Below, piece after piece: positions 34,610-46,400 of a stretch of DNA of 64,000 bases. Every line of letters begins with the position of its first letter. Positions within the stretch are counted from its first letter, which is position 1. The stretch spans positions 26,493,985 through 26,557,984 of the forward strand of contig NC_051433.1 in the NCBI RefSeq assembly GCF_001649575.2, read 5' to 3'. The notes below the pieces were generated by a model. It did no database searches. It was not told where the DNA came from and worked only from the letters and a program-made list of their open reading frames with translations. The position numbers were made by a program, and so were the translations under genes. This DNA comes from Kryptolebias marmoratus (Eukaryota; Chordata; Actinopteri; Cyprinodontiformes; Rivulidae).

Positions 34610-35415
34610 CTCAATATCTTCTACTGCAGATTTAAAAGGGACACATTCTCATCCATCCTCTACCTCAGTCCAACACCATCGGCTACCTTCACACCTCACA
34701 TCCCCCTCTACCCCCCTTAAAAACTCAGGCCCCACTCAAAATACAATAGGATATGAGCCAGCTCTTCCATAAACAGAAAATCAGGAAGGCACCATGCCCA
34801 AATTGTATTTCCCCCTACTGCCTCAGACCCAGTGCTGACCAGCTGGCTCCAGTCTTCACCCAGATCTTCAATAAATCCCTGGAGCTGTGTGACATTTTCT
34901 CCTGCTTTAAATGGTCCACCAAAGAACCCCACCACAAGTCTGAAATATTACAAGCCTTTTGCTCTGATGTCATGAAAACCTTTGAACAAATGGTGTTGGC
35001 CCACCTGAAAGACATCACAGGACTCTTGAATATTTGTCTACAGGGCAAATACTTCAGTGGATAATGCCGTAAATATGGGATGGCACTACATCCTGCAAAA
35101 CCTTGACCACCCAGATACTCATGTCAGGATGCTGTTTGTGGATTTCAGTTTGAAGTTTAACACTATCATCTCAGACATCCTTTCTCTAAACTTTTGAAGT
35201 GGGAGAGCAACATATCCATCCTCAAGAAGGCCCAGCAGATGATGTACTTCCTGAGTCACCTGAGGAAGTTTGGACTACCATAGGAGCTGCTGATCCAGTT
35301 TTACACAGCAGTCATTAAATCAGTCCTAGACTCCTCTGTCCCAGTATGGTTTGGAGCAGACTGCAACAAATTGTGAGGAGAGCATAAACAATCATTGGGG
35401 CTCCACTGCACATTA
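34610..35415 (+). mobile_element. Decayed LINE RT with internal deletion
   Basis: Frames read RPSADQLAPVFTQIFNKSLE, MKTFEQMVLAHLKDITG, MGWHYILQNLDHPDTHVRML and LFVDFSLKFNTIISDIL (first catalytic Asp block). The next recognisable block is LKWESNISILKKAQQMMYFL, then LIQFYTAVIKSVLDSSVPVW. The ADD-containing palm between about 35195 and 35200 is gone. Confidence 0.75.
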
Positions 35416-35424
35416 GGTAAATGT

Positions 35425-35668
35425 ATTAGACAGCACAGGATAAATGTTTTTGTGCTGATGACACTGAGTTATATTTATCCATGAAACTTGATGAATCCAA
35501 TCAGTTACTCAGATTACAAGTATAACTTAGGACATAAAAACTTGGATGACTACTAATTTTCTGCTTTTAAACTCCGAAAAAACCGAGGCTTGAAAGTCTT
35601 AGGAACCCATGTTACAGCCTTTCACTTCCTCAATAATTTGGCGTCCAGTTCTAGTGTAAAGAACCTTA
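35425..35668 (+). mobile_element. L2-type LINE, left half (RT palm)
   Basis: Reads CADDTELYLSMKLDESNQLL and, after frame changes, NNLASSSSVKNL up to 35668. The element resumes at 37712 in the corresponding RT position, so the two halves were one copy. Confidence 0.75.
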
Positions 35669-35912
35669 TGCCTCTTTTACACGGACCCTAATTCAGAAGT
35701 CCGGCTCTATCCGCTCTACTCGGCTCGGCTCGATAAAGAATGCATCANGGGGGGCGGGCTGCGGGGTGTGCTACCGAAACTTAGCGCAAGTTGTGTAAGC
35801 AACGAATGTGCTATGGACAACGTTGGCCCTGTGTTGTTGCTGTTTTTTAAACTTATGGGGATTCTCCTGAGACTTCAGGAAGAGAGGCGCAGTGGAAGAA
35901 ATGCTCTGGATG

Positions 35913-37133
35913 CAGAGCCAGATTAACACTTCGCTGTACCCTGGGCAACAATCTTCAAGGGCTCCATATCATGACCCCAGAATCACCATAATCTGGCAAA
36001 ATACAAAATAAATTACCGTAATATGTAGTACATATACTTCCAATTCTAACTGTCAAGTGTATTTTGATGTACAAATATTCAAATGCTCATAGAACTATAA
36101 ATGCTATATACTATGTCCTCTTGTCGAGGACAATTACTCACATATGATGTTATGAAAACAAAACACATCAGCATCAGTATAATATGGTATAATTGACCCA
36201 CTACACTTAGAGGGAGAGACATATACTCCATTTTCACAAAAAATAAAGAAGCAACCACTTTTAAACCATTCGGCGTTTATTTAACAACACTTATCCCCAA
36301 TACAAATGTATTGATAGAGTCCACAGACAACACATCAAGAAACATTTTGGTCCTCAGCTCATTTTAAACAGAAACTACCCTGTCTTCTCAGAATTCAACA
36401 AGACAATCAAATTATTAGTGCAACAAAAACATTTGAAATCTGCCAGATTTATCTCAATAACAATAAACAATTTACAGGATTTTCATGGAGCTGGCACCAC
36501 AAGGAAAAAATAAAATGCAGTTTCAGTATCATTTGCTCAAATAAACTAAGCTCATTTTAACTTGTTTTAAAACAGAATAACAACAACATGTCACATCACA
36601 ATTAAAGAGCTAAACATTTTAGTGCAACATAAACATTTGGAAATCTGACAATTTCTCTTAGGAAAACAAGACAAAAATAAATGCTACATAATCTGGCAAA
36701 ATACACAATCCTAGATATTGAGGAAGTGCATGTTTAAATTTGAAATTGAATTGGAAAGGGAGTGTGTCCTAGTCCGAAGTCTGGACTCCTTTACCGATGC
36801 AGGATACTTGGTGGCCCGGTTCTGGAAAGCTGCAGCTTCTCCATGTCTGAGTTTTTTTGTACACTGAGCGGGTTGCGAAGCAACGCTTGACGTCACCAGC
36901 TCAGTGTACATTGACTGGCGTCACCTTTGACCCGCCTCTTGCGGACTGACCAATGGGGAGAGGGTCTCAACTCGCACTCAAAGCTACAGGCAGGGCAGCG
37001 GTCTCTCTGTGCAGCGCCAGGCTCGGGCTGACAGTTTATCATAAAGCGGGAGATAACCAAATATTTTGATGTGGTCTCACTCCCCTCACTCCACTCAACT
37101 TGCCCAGTTGCCCTTATGGTTAAGCCGGCCTTG
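35913..37133. mobile_element. hAT-type element with 8-bp target duplication
   Basis: A 1221-bp insertion with TCTGGATG on both sides (35905-35912 and 37134-37141). The ends are CAGAGCCAGATTAAC and, inverted, CAAGGCCGGCTTAAC, matching at 11 of 15. The 8-bp duplication and this terminal sequence are typical of hAT elements. No transposase is seen, so it is non-autonomous. The interior holds an 11-bp inverted pair (36859-36869 and 36899-36909). Confidence 0.8.
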
Positions 37134-37260
37134 TCTGGATGCCGCGATTGTTGCGCGGAGTAGGGCAGTTATCCGCCGGAGATTTCAGGCTTTACAGCGC
37201 CTTCAGATGGCATAAACGTTGCAGGGTAAGCTATATGGAGTGAAAATAGTCTCAAAATAC

Positions 37261-37460
37261 CTGTTCGTGTGTAAAAATATCTGTGCGTGTGTAAAAGGAT
37301 TTGTGCGTGTGTAAAAGGATTTGTGCGTGTGTAAAAATATTTGTGCGTGTGTAAAAGGATTTGTGTGTGTGTAAAAGGATTTGTGCGTGTGTAAAAGGAT
37401 TTGTGCGTGTGTAAAAATATTTGTGTGTGTGTAAAAGGATTTGTGTGTGTGTAAAAATGT
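37261..37460. repeat. 20-bp minisatellite, 10 units
   Basis: Ten copies of a 20-base unit of the form 'ttgtgcgtgtgtaaaaggat', with variants (aatat, ggat, c/t). It lies inside the Harbinger-like segment. Long minus frames here (HTHKYFYTR repeats) are products of the repeat, not a gene. Confidence 0.95.
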
Positions 37461-37711
37461 ATTTGTAACTCATGCAAGCATCTTTGTGTGTAAGTTTGAA
37501 GGCACGTGAAAAGGTTTATTTTCTTTTTAAGGCTTACAATCATGTTTCACAGATACAACTATCCAACACTGCTAACACTGTTGTTTATATTCCTACCGTT
37601 CGCTCTTTCTGCTTGCATCTGGTCACACCCACAACCAATGAGTGAAGAGGAGCTAAGCTTGCGCCACCCACGAAGCAGGGCTGGCCCGGCTGGCCCTACT
37701 CTGAAGTGTTA

Positions 37712-38345
37712 GTGTTATTTTTTGGTCAGGATATGTCTTTTAACTTCCACAATCAAAATGTTGCCAGGACAGCTTTTTTCCATCAGTGTAATATCCCTAA
37801 AATTAGAAACATTGTCTTAAAATGATGCAGAAAATTGATCCATGCTTTTAGGCTGCATTATTGTAATTCTTTATTATCTAGGTGTCCAAAAAACTCTGAT
37901 AAAGTCTTCAGCTGATCCAAAATGCTGCTGTCAGAGTTCTAATGAGAGTTAGGATTTGGCTTGGGTTTCCTGAGTTATCCCATAGTTCTGCTGCTATTGA
38001 CTTAAACTGCTGGAGGACAAACTGACCACATTTCCTCACTTTGCTGCTTTCTTTACTTTCTCTATTCTTTATGTTTGTATTTGGTATTATTTCTATCGCT
38101 AACATGTGTTTTTCTGTCTTTCTTCTCATAGAAACTAAACCTGAATCTGTGTTCGTCTGTGTCTCTTTCCTGTCCTGTCTAACCCCAGCCGGTCGAAACA
38201 GATGGCCTCCCATTCTGAGCCTGGTTCTGATCTTACTACTGCTGGAGGTTTCTTGATCTTAAAAGGGAGTTTTTTTCTCCACTGTTGTCAACATGCTGCT
38301 CAGGATAGGAGAATGTGACAAAGTGAGAATCTGATACAATCTGCT
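37712..38345 (+). mobile_element. L2-type LINE, right half and 3' UTR
   Basis: Reads FGQDMSFNFHNQNVARTAFF, HQCNIPKIRNIVLK, then AFRLHYCNSLLSRCPKNSDK, and a 3' UTR with 'gctggaggtttcttgatctt' and 'aaaagggagtttttttctcc'. That 3' UTR is the hallmark of fish L2 elements. It continues the copy broken at 35668. Confidence 0.8.
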
Positions 38346-38368
38346 TTTTTTCTTAACTTTTACTAATT

Positions 38369-38605
38369 GTGTGAATGCTTTTAAGCATTCACACCATTGT
38401 TTTCCTGTTTCTCTTTATTATCTATTATTATTGTGTGAATGCTTTTAAGCATTCACACCATTGTTTTCCTGTTTCTCTTTATTGGGGCCTGCCAGCAATG
38501 CATGCAGGCACCTCTTACTCTACACCTCAAAAAAGGTGTCTCTTTATTATTGGGGCCTGCCAGCAGTGCATAGAAAGCAGTACAATGCCTTGCGAAGCAA
38601 GGCAT
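38369..38605. repeat. Palindrome-rich repeat beside gap
   Basis: Two copies of a palindrome with 12-bp arms and a 2-base centre (38369-38394 and 38433-38458, arm GTGTGAATGCTT) each precede 'cattgttttcctgtttctct'. Two copies of 'ttggggcctgccagca' follow. A further palindrome with 9-bp arms (38585-38605, arm ATGCCTTGC) ends exactly at the 100-N gap. The right flank resumes with 'agcattcacact', again half of the first palindrome. Confidence 0.85.
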
Positions 38606-38705
38606 NNNNNNNNNNNNNNNNNNNNNNNNNNNNNNNNNNNNNNNNNNNNNNNNNNNNNNNNNNNNNNNNNNNNNNNNNNNNNNNNNNNNNNNNNNNNNNN
38701 NNNNN
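38606..38705. other. Assembly gap, exactly 100 N
   Basis: A gap of unknown size inside the palindromic repeat, probably caused by it. Confidence 0.99.
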
Positions 38706-38871
38706 GCAAAATCATTCAGCAAAAAAAGCATTCACACTGCATTTTCGCAGGAAATGCAACTTCTCTAGTTATCATTTTATAATGCATGTGAATGTTTTTG
38801 TACAGTGCACTGAAAAGACATTTGTTGTGAACTGGTGATATTTCAATAAACTAAAGTGAATTGAATTTTTG

Positions 38872-39012
38872 TTTTATACCTGTGATAGACTTGCGACCTG
38901 TCCAGGGTGTCCCCTGCCTCTTGCACAGTGACTGCTGGAGATAGGCACCAGCTCCCTGCGACCTGGAATGGAGAAGTGGGTAGAGAAAATGAATGGATGA
39001 ATGGAAGGATGA
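38872..39012 (+). repeat. Fish interspersed repeat 3' tail, copy 1
   Basis: Contains 'gacctgtccagggtgtcccc', a Ser-like 'ctgctggagataggcaccag' block, and a tail 'aaaatgaatggatgaatgg'. This is a very common fish repeat tail. Further copies are at 40366-40482 and 44160-44402. Confidence 0.75.
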
Positions 39013-40365
39013 ATATTGTTCTATACTACCTGAGAGACACACCAGTTGCTGACAAATTCCATGTGTTCTTTATAAACTTGGCCAATAAATATGATTCTGA
39101 TTCTGATGTAGTATGTTACTTTTGGGCCGCTGTTCACTATTCATTTTTTTCTGTGGTTGAAAAAACCCAAATACTTTACATTGAAGATTTAAATGTCTTT
39201 TAACATTATTGTTGTTCAGTTTTATTTTATTGTTTCTTCCATTACCTGACACATCTAGCTGTTGTTTTTTCAGTGTGTAAAACATGGACTGTTGTTTAAA
39301 CAAGACATTTCCCCATGTTGTGTTCAGGAATGTTGATGTGTTGTTTTCATTCACGCATTTTTATACCAACCAGTATTAATGATTAGATGTTCAGCGAAAG
39401 TGCACAAGAATGTTTTTTTCCACACCCATAACACAATAACATGATGCACACTTTTTCTAAGTAAACATTTCCAGTTTACAGTGAACCAACATCCCCATCT
39501 GCTGGTATCAGCGGACCTGTGTCTCACCACTTGCCACCCAGTTGTAAAAAGACCATGAATGCTAATGTATCTTTCTTTAAATATTGCCAGGGTTTGATTT
39601 AGCTGTTCATTTTTCAAATAAATTGATTCTCATCAACTCTGAGCTCTGTTTTTATCACATGCTTAACCAGGAGCATTTAGTTTGTTTTGCACCCTTTGGC
39701 ATTACTACCAGGAAGGGGTGTGTGTGGGGTGTGTGTGTGTGTGCTTGAAACCACAGCATATTAATATATTCCATCAGATGGCCTATTAGCTGGAAACTAT
39801 GAGGTTTTTTTTCTCACGGGTTACTAAAAAAATAGATGTCACAGTTTGACTGATGCAAAGTTTTAGATCAGACTGCTATTTTGGAACTGAGCTGCTGTCT
39901 AATAAACCGACCAATAGATGGTGTTAAGTTAATGGGTTTCACAAGAGTATTTCTTTAAATGTAGAAATTTGTTGCAAAATGCTTAAAATGCTCAAAAGCT
40001 GCTTCTGTCCAGTATTCCAACATAACTTTGTAATAATTTAAGTTCTGAAAAAAACGCCAACATTTTGATGTATGAACAATAGAAGAAGGGTAAAGAGAAC
40101 CAAGACCCAAATAAATATCAAACCTGCTTCCAGTGGCTAATTATGGTCACTATAGTAACCACACATGTCTGTCACTCCCTTTTGGCTCACATTAATGAGA
40201 CAAGACAACATTTAACAAAATATTTAGGAAAAAAAATGCTTTTTCCACAAATTCAACTGAATGGCATCTCTTTTGTCTTGTCAGAGCTTAGAAATTAAAA
40301 ACCTGAACAAAGGCCAATCTTTTTTTAACTATTTTTTTAAGATATATACATTTGCCATGATTTTC

Positions 40366-40482
40366 AGATTGACTTGTGACCTGTTCAGGGTGTCCCCCAC
40401 CTACCACTCAATGACCGCTGGAGACAGGCATCAGCTGCCCAAGACCTGTAAGGACAAAGTGGGTAAAGAAAATGAATGGAGG
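40366..40482 (+). repeat. Fish interspersed repeat 3' tail, copy 2
   Basis: Same order of blocks as copy 1 ('gacctgttcagggtgtcccc', 'cgctggagacaggcatcagc', tail 'aaaatgaatgga'), more diverged. Confidence 0.7.
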
Positions 40483-40589
40483 ACTTTTAGATGTGTAATG
40501 GGAATAAAAAGTGCTTCAATGATTCTCTGCTGCATGTAAATTAAAGCTGTGTTTAACTGTTAGAATGGAAAAGTATAGAAGCATTTGTG

Positions 40590-41010
40590 ACACAATGTTT
40601 TAGTGAAGGAGCATTCCTTATCTTATAGGGCTCTGGGGTGTAGGAAGCAGTTACTTGATCCCTACCCCCATTTGAAGACCCTTCCTCATCCTATGGAAAG
40701 TTACGGAGTGTGAAAAGCTGGGTATTTAAAAGGGGGCATTTGTTCTGTGGTGAGACTCACTCTGCTGACTCACCTCAGCTCAGTGATTCTCAGCTACATA
40801 GCTTAAATAAGTTATCCTAAGACAAAACTCTTTGTTGTCCTCTTTGTTAAAGAAAATTCCACAATAATTTGAGAACAGGACACCACGTGTGATCACCGGC
40901 AGAAAACAAAGATCTGGTGACTTATTATCCTGCAGGGAGAACTTTGCAGCCCTGTCCCCTTTGAGGGATATTTGGGGTCCAGATCAGAACTTTTCCATGA
41001 GACAACGGCT
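40590..41010 (+). mobile_element. Possible LTR (promoter-like)
   Basis: A TATTTAAAAGG box near 40722 is followed by a CTC-rich block and a stretch resembling an R-U5 and leader. It looks like an LTR promoter region, but I found no TG...CA ends or target duplication. This is inference only. Confidence 0.25.
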
Positions 41011-41530
41011 GGTATACGAAGGGGGATTGTCCCTTGGGGAATTTCCATTAATCAGGTGTTTTTTTTTTCATATTGGGTCTGGAGAAGTCACAAGGGGTTG
41101 ATAGTTGAGACAGATGTCTTCTGTCAAAATATTCATAAACAAACAAGAAAATATATTTTCAGCATATTTTATTTATCAGTCAAAACAAACAGTTTACAAC
41201 ATTTTCTCTTTTAAATTAAAATACATTAATTTCTTATGTCATCCTTTTTTAATCACCTTTCGTTTTACTGGTTTGGAATGAAAACATTTTTCCAGAGGTC
41301 ATCAAAAAAGTGAAAATACTTCAATGAAAATTCAAACAGCTGCTAACATTTTACCTTAAAATTACAAAATAAAGGACAAAAAATATAAGCCATTTATGTC
41401 AAAAAGGAGAAACCAACATTAAACATAGAAGGAGGTCTCAGATTCCAGCTTTCAAAAACATATAATAGAGCTTTAGGCCTGATCCCCAGTCAGTTTCACT
41501 CCAATCAACAGCTGCACTCATGTGACCAAA

Positions 41531-41934
41531 GTGGCCCATCAGTGAGTCAGACAAACAAGGACCCTAACGAGCCTCTATTGTTAGAAGAGTGAGAACAATT
41601 TGCAAGCAATCCAGCTTTCATCACATCTCAGCTTTAAAAGCTCAACTCCACACTCTCTATTTCTGAATTGAGAAAGCTCCTCGGATGAGAAGCGAAACGT
41701 CTTCAGCTACAGAATAGAAGTCCAGTTGTTTTTGTTTTTTAACTTTTTTTTGAATTGCTGGCAGTAAGCTCTGCCAGGGCTGCTCATCGTNTGTGGGATT
41801 TAACTTGACCATTCTTATCTATTTGTAATTATTCAAAGATGAACTGTCTTGTAAAATAATTTATACAAAACTGCACAATTAAATGTTTGCCATAAAAATA
41901 TTATTAACAGTTTTAAAATTTTAGCTTAACATTT
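41531..41934 (-). repeat. Left arm of long inverted repeat (Penelope-like)
   Basis: The reverse complement of 46401-46783, nearly collinear over about 390 bases, with one extra ~21-base piece near 41760-41790 and an N at 41791. It includes 'gaagtccagttgtttttgtt' and 'gctcctcggatgagaagcga', blocks shared with the Penelope-derived insertion at 53.6 kb. Confidence 0.9.
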
Positions 41935-42929
41935 AGGAGGAGGAGGGAGAGGAACAGAGAGGTGCAGAGGAGAGGATTGGGGCAAGACCTTACTCAGAAG
42001 ATCCATCTGAATGGCCTTCACCACAGGAAGTGGGGGACTCATTGACTCATTCAGGTTGGTTGAGAATGACCAACAGAGATGTTCTGACGGGCCATACGCC
42101 ATATCGGGTATTATATGTTATAAGTCCATGAATAAAAAAAAAATTATTCACGTAAACAGGTGAAAGGAATAAAAAGGGGGAGAGAAAGTAGAAAGTAGGT
42201 AGAGCCCTGATCTTAAGCAACTATGATATGTGTTTAATTCAAATTAATTGATCAGAATTCAGGAAAATCATGTGTGTGGTATTGGGGGGGGGGGTGCCCG
42301 CTTTACACTATGTTGTCCCACATTGATGGTTGGCAATGTTGGCAAGTATGTGCCATTAATGCAATAATTTGGCCATTTTAAACGTAATAAATCCCACAAC
42401 ATAATAACTATTGTAATGATGTTTTTGAGCCAATAACATAATAACATTTTGCCAATAATGTTACCCATCATTACATTTTTGGTGTAGTCTTGTAAAAATT
42501 CTTTATAAAGCTGATAAAATAATAATACATAAATAGGAATGCTTTTCTTAGAAATAAAAGAATTTCAGTACTTTTTGTGAAGATTACTGATCAAATGTAG
42601 GTATAGCTGATGGCATAGTCATCATATTTATTCTCAAGGATATGTATTATGCTGCACTCTTTCTCCTTAATTATGCTTGTAAGAGCCAGTGTGAAAATTA
42701 TGTAACCACTGCCACACTGTGCCATTCTTGCTTAAATACGTAAATTCATAATTTTATGTCAGTGTCTCTGTTGGATAAACATTTTTTTCTTGGAAAACAT
42801 TTTATTATAACTTTTTTAAACATCTCTCAAGGAAATTGTGCAGTCCTCTTTTAAACCTGCATTTAAATAACTGGACTGGCACTATAATGGCACCTAACTC
42901 CAACATACAACATAGAACACGAGCACTCA

Positions 42930-43120
42930 TTACCTCCACCAAGGAGCCTATGTTTTCAGTAGTGTTGGTTGTTCTGTTTGTTTTGTCTGTTTGCAAGATT
43001 ACATAAAAACTAATCAACAGATTTTGATTAAATTTTTAAGAAATGCTGAAGTTGTCACAAAAAAACAAATAATTCAATTTTGGTGGTGATCTAGATTGGA
43101 CTACTGGCCTCAAAATATCC
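42930..43120 (+). repeat. Unassigned dispersed repeat
   Basis: Begins 'cattacctccaccaaggag' and contains 'gtctgtttgcaagattac' and 'caacagattttgattaaatt'. This wording is shared by a widespread fish repeat ('ggatgattttcatgaaattt' type). No termini were resolved. Confidence 0.45.
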
Positions 43121-43666
43121 ATATTGCTGGAGGTTTGCACTCTCTGAGTGCTTCACTATGGCAAGGAAAGCCATAGTGAAGCATTTTACAAATGTAAAAA
43201 AACTGCAGAGACTTTAACAACAGGTGAAACAATAACATAAAATTGAAATTACTTCTTCCAGTAAATGTCCTTAACTTTGTACTGCCCCAAACCTACATTA
43301 CTGAGAAGAATCCAGACTTTCATCCATTGGCTGTCCTTGCCAAATAATCGTTTTATGCATAAGCTTAGGCCACTGTTGTATCTAGCAGCCTTGTTGAGTT
43401 TTACAAATGAGCGATCACCTTCGCTGTCCAATTCTAGGCTCTCTGCAAATGCTTCTCAGGTTGGGATGGAGTGGTGCAGACAATTTAATGTCCCAAGCTT
43501 TAATTAGGGGCAAACCATCAAGACCTTCAAAGTATTCAGAAAAGGCCCAGGCTAAACCCAAGATAAATAAATAAAATTAATAAAAATAACCATGGGCAAC
43601 CGCCTTCTCATGGGTATTGGTTTCAGAACCGAAACTGTGAGTCGATGTGAACCTGATTATATTTAG

Positions 43667-43860
43667 TCAGTACCTCTCAACCTTACGCACAAGTTCAGGC
43701 TTGTTCCCCAGCAGAGAGGTAACATGCCTTGTCCTAAGAGCCAGCTTTAATAAGCAAGGGTCAGAGTGCCAAAGGCCGGGGCCTTTGGCTGCTGACCATA
43801 GCACTTTGCACCCAACCCGTATGGCCCCTCCTGCAGGTGGTTGGCCCACAGGAAGGTAAA
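43667..43860 (-). mobile_element. RTE/Rex3-like LINE 5' fragment
   Basis: The minus strand reads LKLALRTRHVTSLLGNKPEL then VRKVERY, the endonuclease N-terminus also seen at 22403. It is a small isolated fragment. Confidence 0.75.
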
Positions 43861-44159
43861 CCTTTTTTTTTCTATTTTTACCTGACTTAGTAAATCTTTC
43901 ATGGACTGTCTGCAAGTCTTCCAAAACACAGCTGCTACACTTTTAACCACGTCCTCTATTGGCTTCCTGTTTAATAAGGAACTGGTCTGGGTTTTTAAGG
44001 CTCTGCATGGGGATGAACTTTTATACATTTCTTAACTTTTACAACAGTATGTCACCACCAGAACCCTGAGGTTGACTGATCGAGGACTGTTATCTGCCCC
44101 CAAAGTTAATTAACAAAATAAAAATAAATAAATAAATAAATAATGTGTATTACTGAGGA

Positions 44160-44402
44160 GTTTTTTGTTCTCCCTATGCATGTTTGGGTTTTCTCCAGGT
44201 ACTTCAGTTTCCTCCTACATTCTAAAAGGAGGCTAGGTGATTTCAAATTGGCCCTAGGTGTGAGTTTGGGGCTGGGTGGTTGTTTGTCACTGGTGACCTG
44301 TCTGGGGTTTACCCTGCCTCTCGCTTGTTTGCTGCTAGTGATCAGCACCAGCTTCTTGTGTCCCTGATTGAGATAGATGGAAACAGGAAATAGATGGGTA
44401 CA
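44160..44402 (+). repeat. Fish interspersed repeat 3' tail, copy 3 (longer)
   Basis: Contains 'ggttttctccaggtacttca', 'aaattggccctaggtgtga' and 'gacctgtctggggtttaccc'. It is longer upstream than copies 1 and 2. Confidence 0.7.
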
Positions 44403-45509
44403 AGGATGTAACAATAAACAATATAGGCTGCCTTCCACCCTCCACCCCACTGCTCCTCCAACTCCTTCCAAATAACACAAAGTGTGTGGGAGTTGTGTGA
44501 TAGCAAAAAACATACAGAAGAAACTATAAACAATAAAACAATAGTGCGAATGTATGCCAATGGTGCCTACTGCTGAATGCATCAGTTCGATGGGACTTGT
44601 GACTGACTAGATGCACTGATCAAGCTCTTTGTCTCATCAGTAAAACATCTGTGTGGTTTCTGTGACGTAACTGAACAGAGATACAGGAAACTGCTCAGGC
44701 AGGAAACTGCTCAGGCAGTGCCACAGTGACACTGCTCTGCTTTGGGTGGCCTCCTTCCTGTCTGCTGCAGCCTGTAAACCTCCGCCTGTTGAGATAACGT
44801 CCCATGCATACAGGAGGAGACATCATTGGTTACCTGCCTCTGTTTCAAACCATTATCAGGATGGATAAATATATGAAGTTAGGACTTGCCTTCATACTGT
44901 GGGAACATCTAGACATTTAGAAGCGACATACAGCTAACACCTATGTTAAAAGGGATATTTTGGCCATTTTGAAGTGGGGTTCTGTGTAAATGTTATGAAC
45001 AATTTTCATATTACCTGTTAAATATTTTAATATAACCTGTTTTTGCTCACTCCTTGGAAAAAACTTGTTTCTGAAAAGTGCTATATAAATAAATTTGACG
45101 AAGTCAAAACCAAAGTGGATTGCTGCTGTCTTCAGTCTCAAAATGTCCACAGCACTTCATGCAAACACTTATTATTGCCCACTGCCAAATAGCAAAGGCA
45201 GACAAATGTTTGTGCTTATGTCTGTGTAAGTATGCATGTGTGTCTGTGTGTCTGTTTGTTAGCAAGATATCTCATCAACTACTGAACAGATTTTATGAAT
45301 CTCTCAGAAAATAACCATACCATGAGCATTTTCAACTGATTAAATTCTGGAGTCAATCCAATTCATGGTTGTTGCTACACCTAATTGAACTTAGCTGACA
45401 CAAAATGACTATAACTCAATTTTAATTCAATTTTACAAATATTGATATTTTCATACAAATGTATTTATTTTGAAAAAATACATTTTTATGTCTACTCACT
45501 TCCTACTTA
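44403..45509. other. No gene; one dispersed repeat copy
   Basis: 45200-45470 carries 'caactactgaacagatttta' and related wording of the dispersed family seen at 30.6 and 59.6 kb. 44600-44880 is GC-richer, with a tandem 'gaaactgctcaggcag', but no exon was found. Confidence 0.4.
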
Positions 45510-46144
45510 TGTGATAATCTGCCCTTTGGCTGCCTGGTGTGCTCCCTCTGCTCTCCTGATTGGCTGGGTTCCTGATTGCTCACAGCTGCTCCAGTTTAAG
45601 TGAAGTCTCACCAGGGTTCTTAAGGCAGTCTGGTGGGACAGACCAAAGATGGAGCATCGATTGCTTTTTGGTAATCTGTCTCGGCCTCTACTTACCGACA
45701 CTTCACTAAATTATTCTAACCTGTTTCGTATCTGTGTCAGTCTAGAGTTTCCTGGCTCTGTTCCCTTAGGATCCCCGCTTCCAGGCGCAAAAGAAACCAT
45801 CTCTTCGAAGGAACCCCGTGACCTACTTACCTGTGAGATCCACCTACCTGTGAACCTCCGGATCTGGTACCAAACCAAATGAACTGCCACTACCTACCGA
45901 TACGCCTACTTACCTGAAGTCATCTGAAATCTTGGCCACTATGCCCGCCTCACCTGTAAGCCTGTTAACCTGTCAGAACCTGTCTGCATTTTACCTCCGT
46001 TCTATTCCACTCATTCTCGTTCTCCTCTCTTCGACAGATCCTGATCTTACATTTTATATCACTGTAAATAAAACCACTTACCTTTTGCTACCGCTTGTGT
46101 CTGACCGTTTCTGGGTTGCTCATCTTTGACGAGATCTGTAAACA
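45510..46144 (+). mobile_element. Solo LTR-like element
   Basis: The sequence starts TGTGATAATCTGCCCTTTGG, contains 'tgattggctgggttcctgat' near 45560 (CCAAT-like inverse), and ends with 'ctgtaaataaaaccacttac' (AATAAA) and a final GATCTGTAAACA. Its Pro/Thr/Tyr-coding 'cctacttacctg' wording matches the LTR at 56325-56909. TG...CA ends are present, but no target duplication was found. Confidence 0.5.
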
Positions 46145-46400
46145 TAATAGCTTAGACATCAGGGGTCCCAACACAGATCTGTTTGTTTGCAGAACATTTT
46201 TATTTTGATTAAATGTAACACTGTTTCATCTCTCACAAAGTAAAACAGTGGAAGAGAAAAAAAATAATTGCTGAGGTTGAGAAATATTCAGAGACTTATG
46301 ATCTAAAATCTTACATTATAAAGACAATGGCAAAGAAGATATTGCCTGGCGATCTTTTGGCTCTTTTGGTGAGAAATCCTGTTTAAGTAGTGTCAATAAA

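Larger units (their letters stand above)
35669..37708 (+). mobile_element. Harbinger-like DNA transposon interrupting the L2, itself interrupted
   Basis: The span between the two L2 halves is flanked on both sides by TTA (35666-35668 and 37709-37711), as in PIF/Harbinger target duplications. Inside, the plus strand reads MDNVGPVLLLFFKLMGILLR, LQEERRSGRNALDA, then after the hAT insertion IVARSRAVIRRRFQALQRLQ. This resembles the N-terminus of fish Harbinger transposase. The rest of the transposase is absent. Terminal inverted repeats are not convincing, so the class rests on the TTA flanks and the protein start. Confidence 0.55.

Noticed and set aside
37169..37543. 124-codon minus ORF rich in HTHK and YTR repeats
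   Set aside because: Translation of the 20-bp minisatellite at 37261-37460.
41670..41705. Hammerhead-ribozyme-like core (ggatgagaagcgaaac) in the Penelope-related repeat
   Set aside because: The conserved U of CUGANGA is replaced, stem II would be one base pair, no stem III can form, and the motif is antisense to the element as oriented by its terminal block.
44106..44582. 158-codon minus ORF
   Set aside because: Lies across the fish repeat tail at 44160-44402; composition and neighbours give no sign of a gene.
45478..46205. Shared 'acatttttat' on both sides of the 45.5 kb LTR-like element as a target duplication
   Set aside because: AT-rich, 10 bp, and it would not give TG...CA ends; probably chance.
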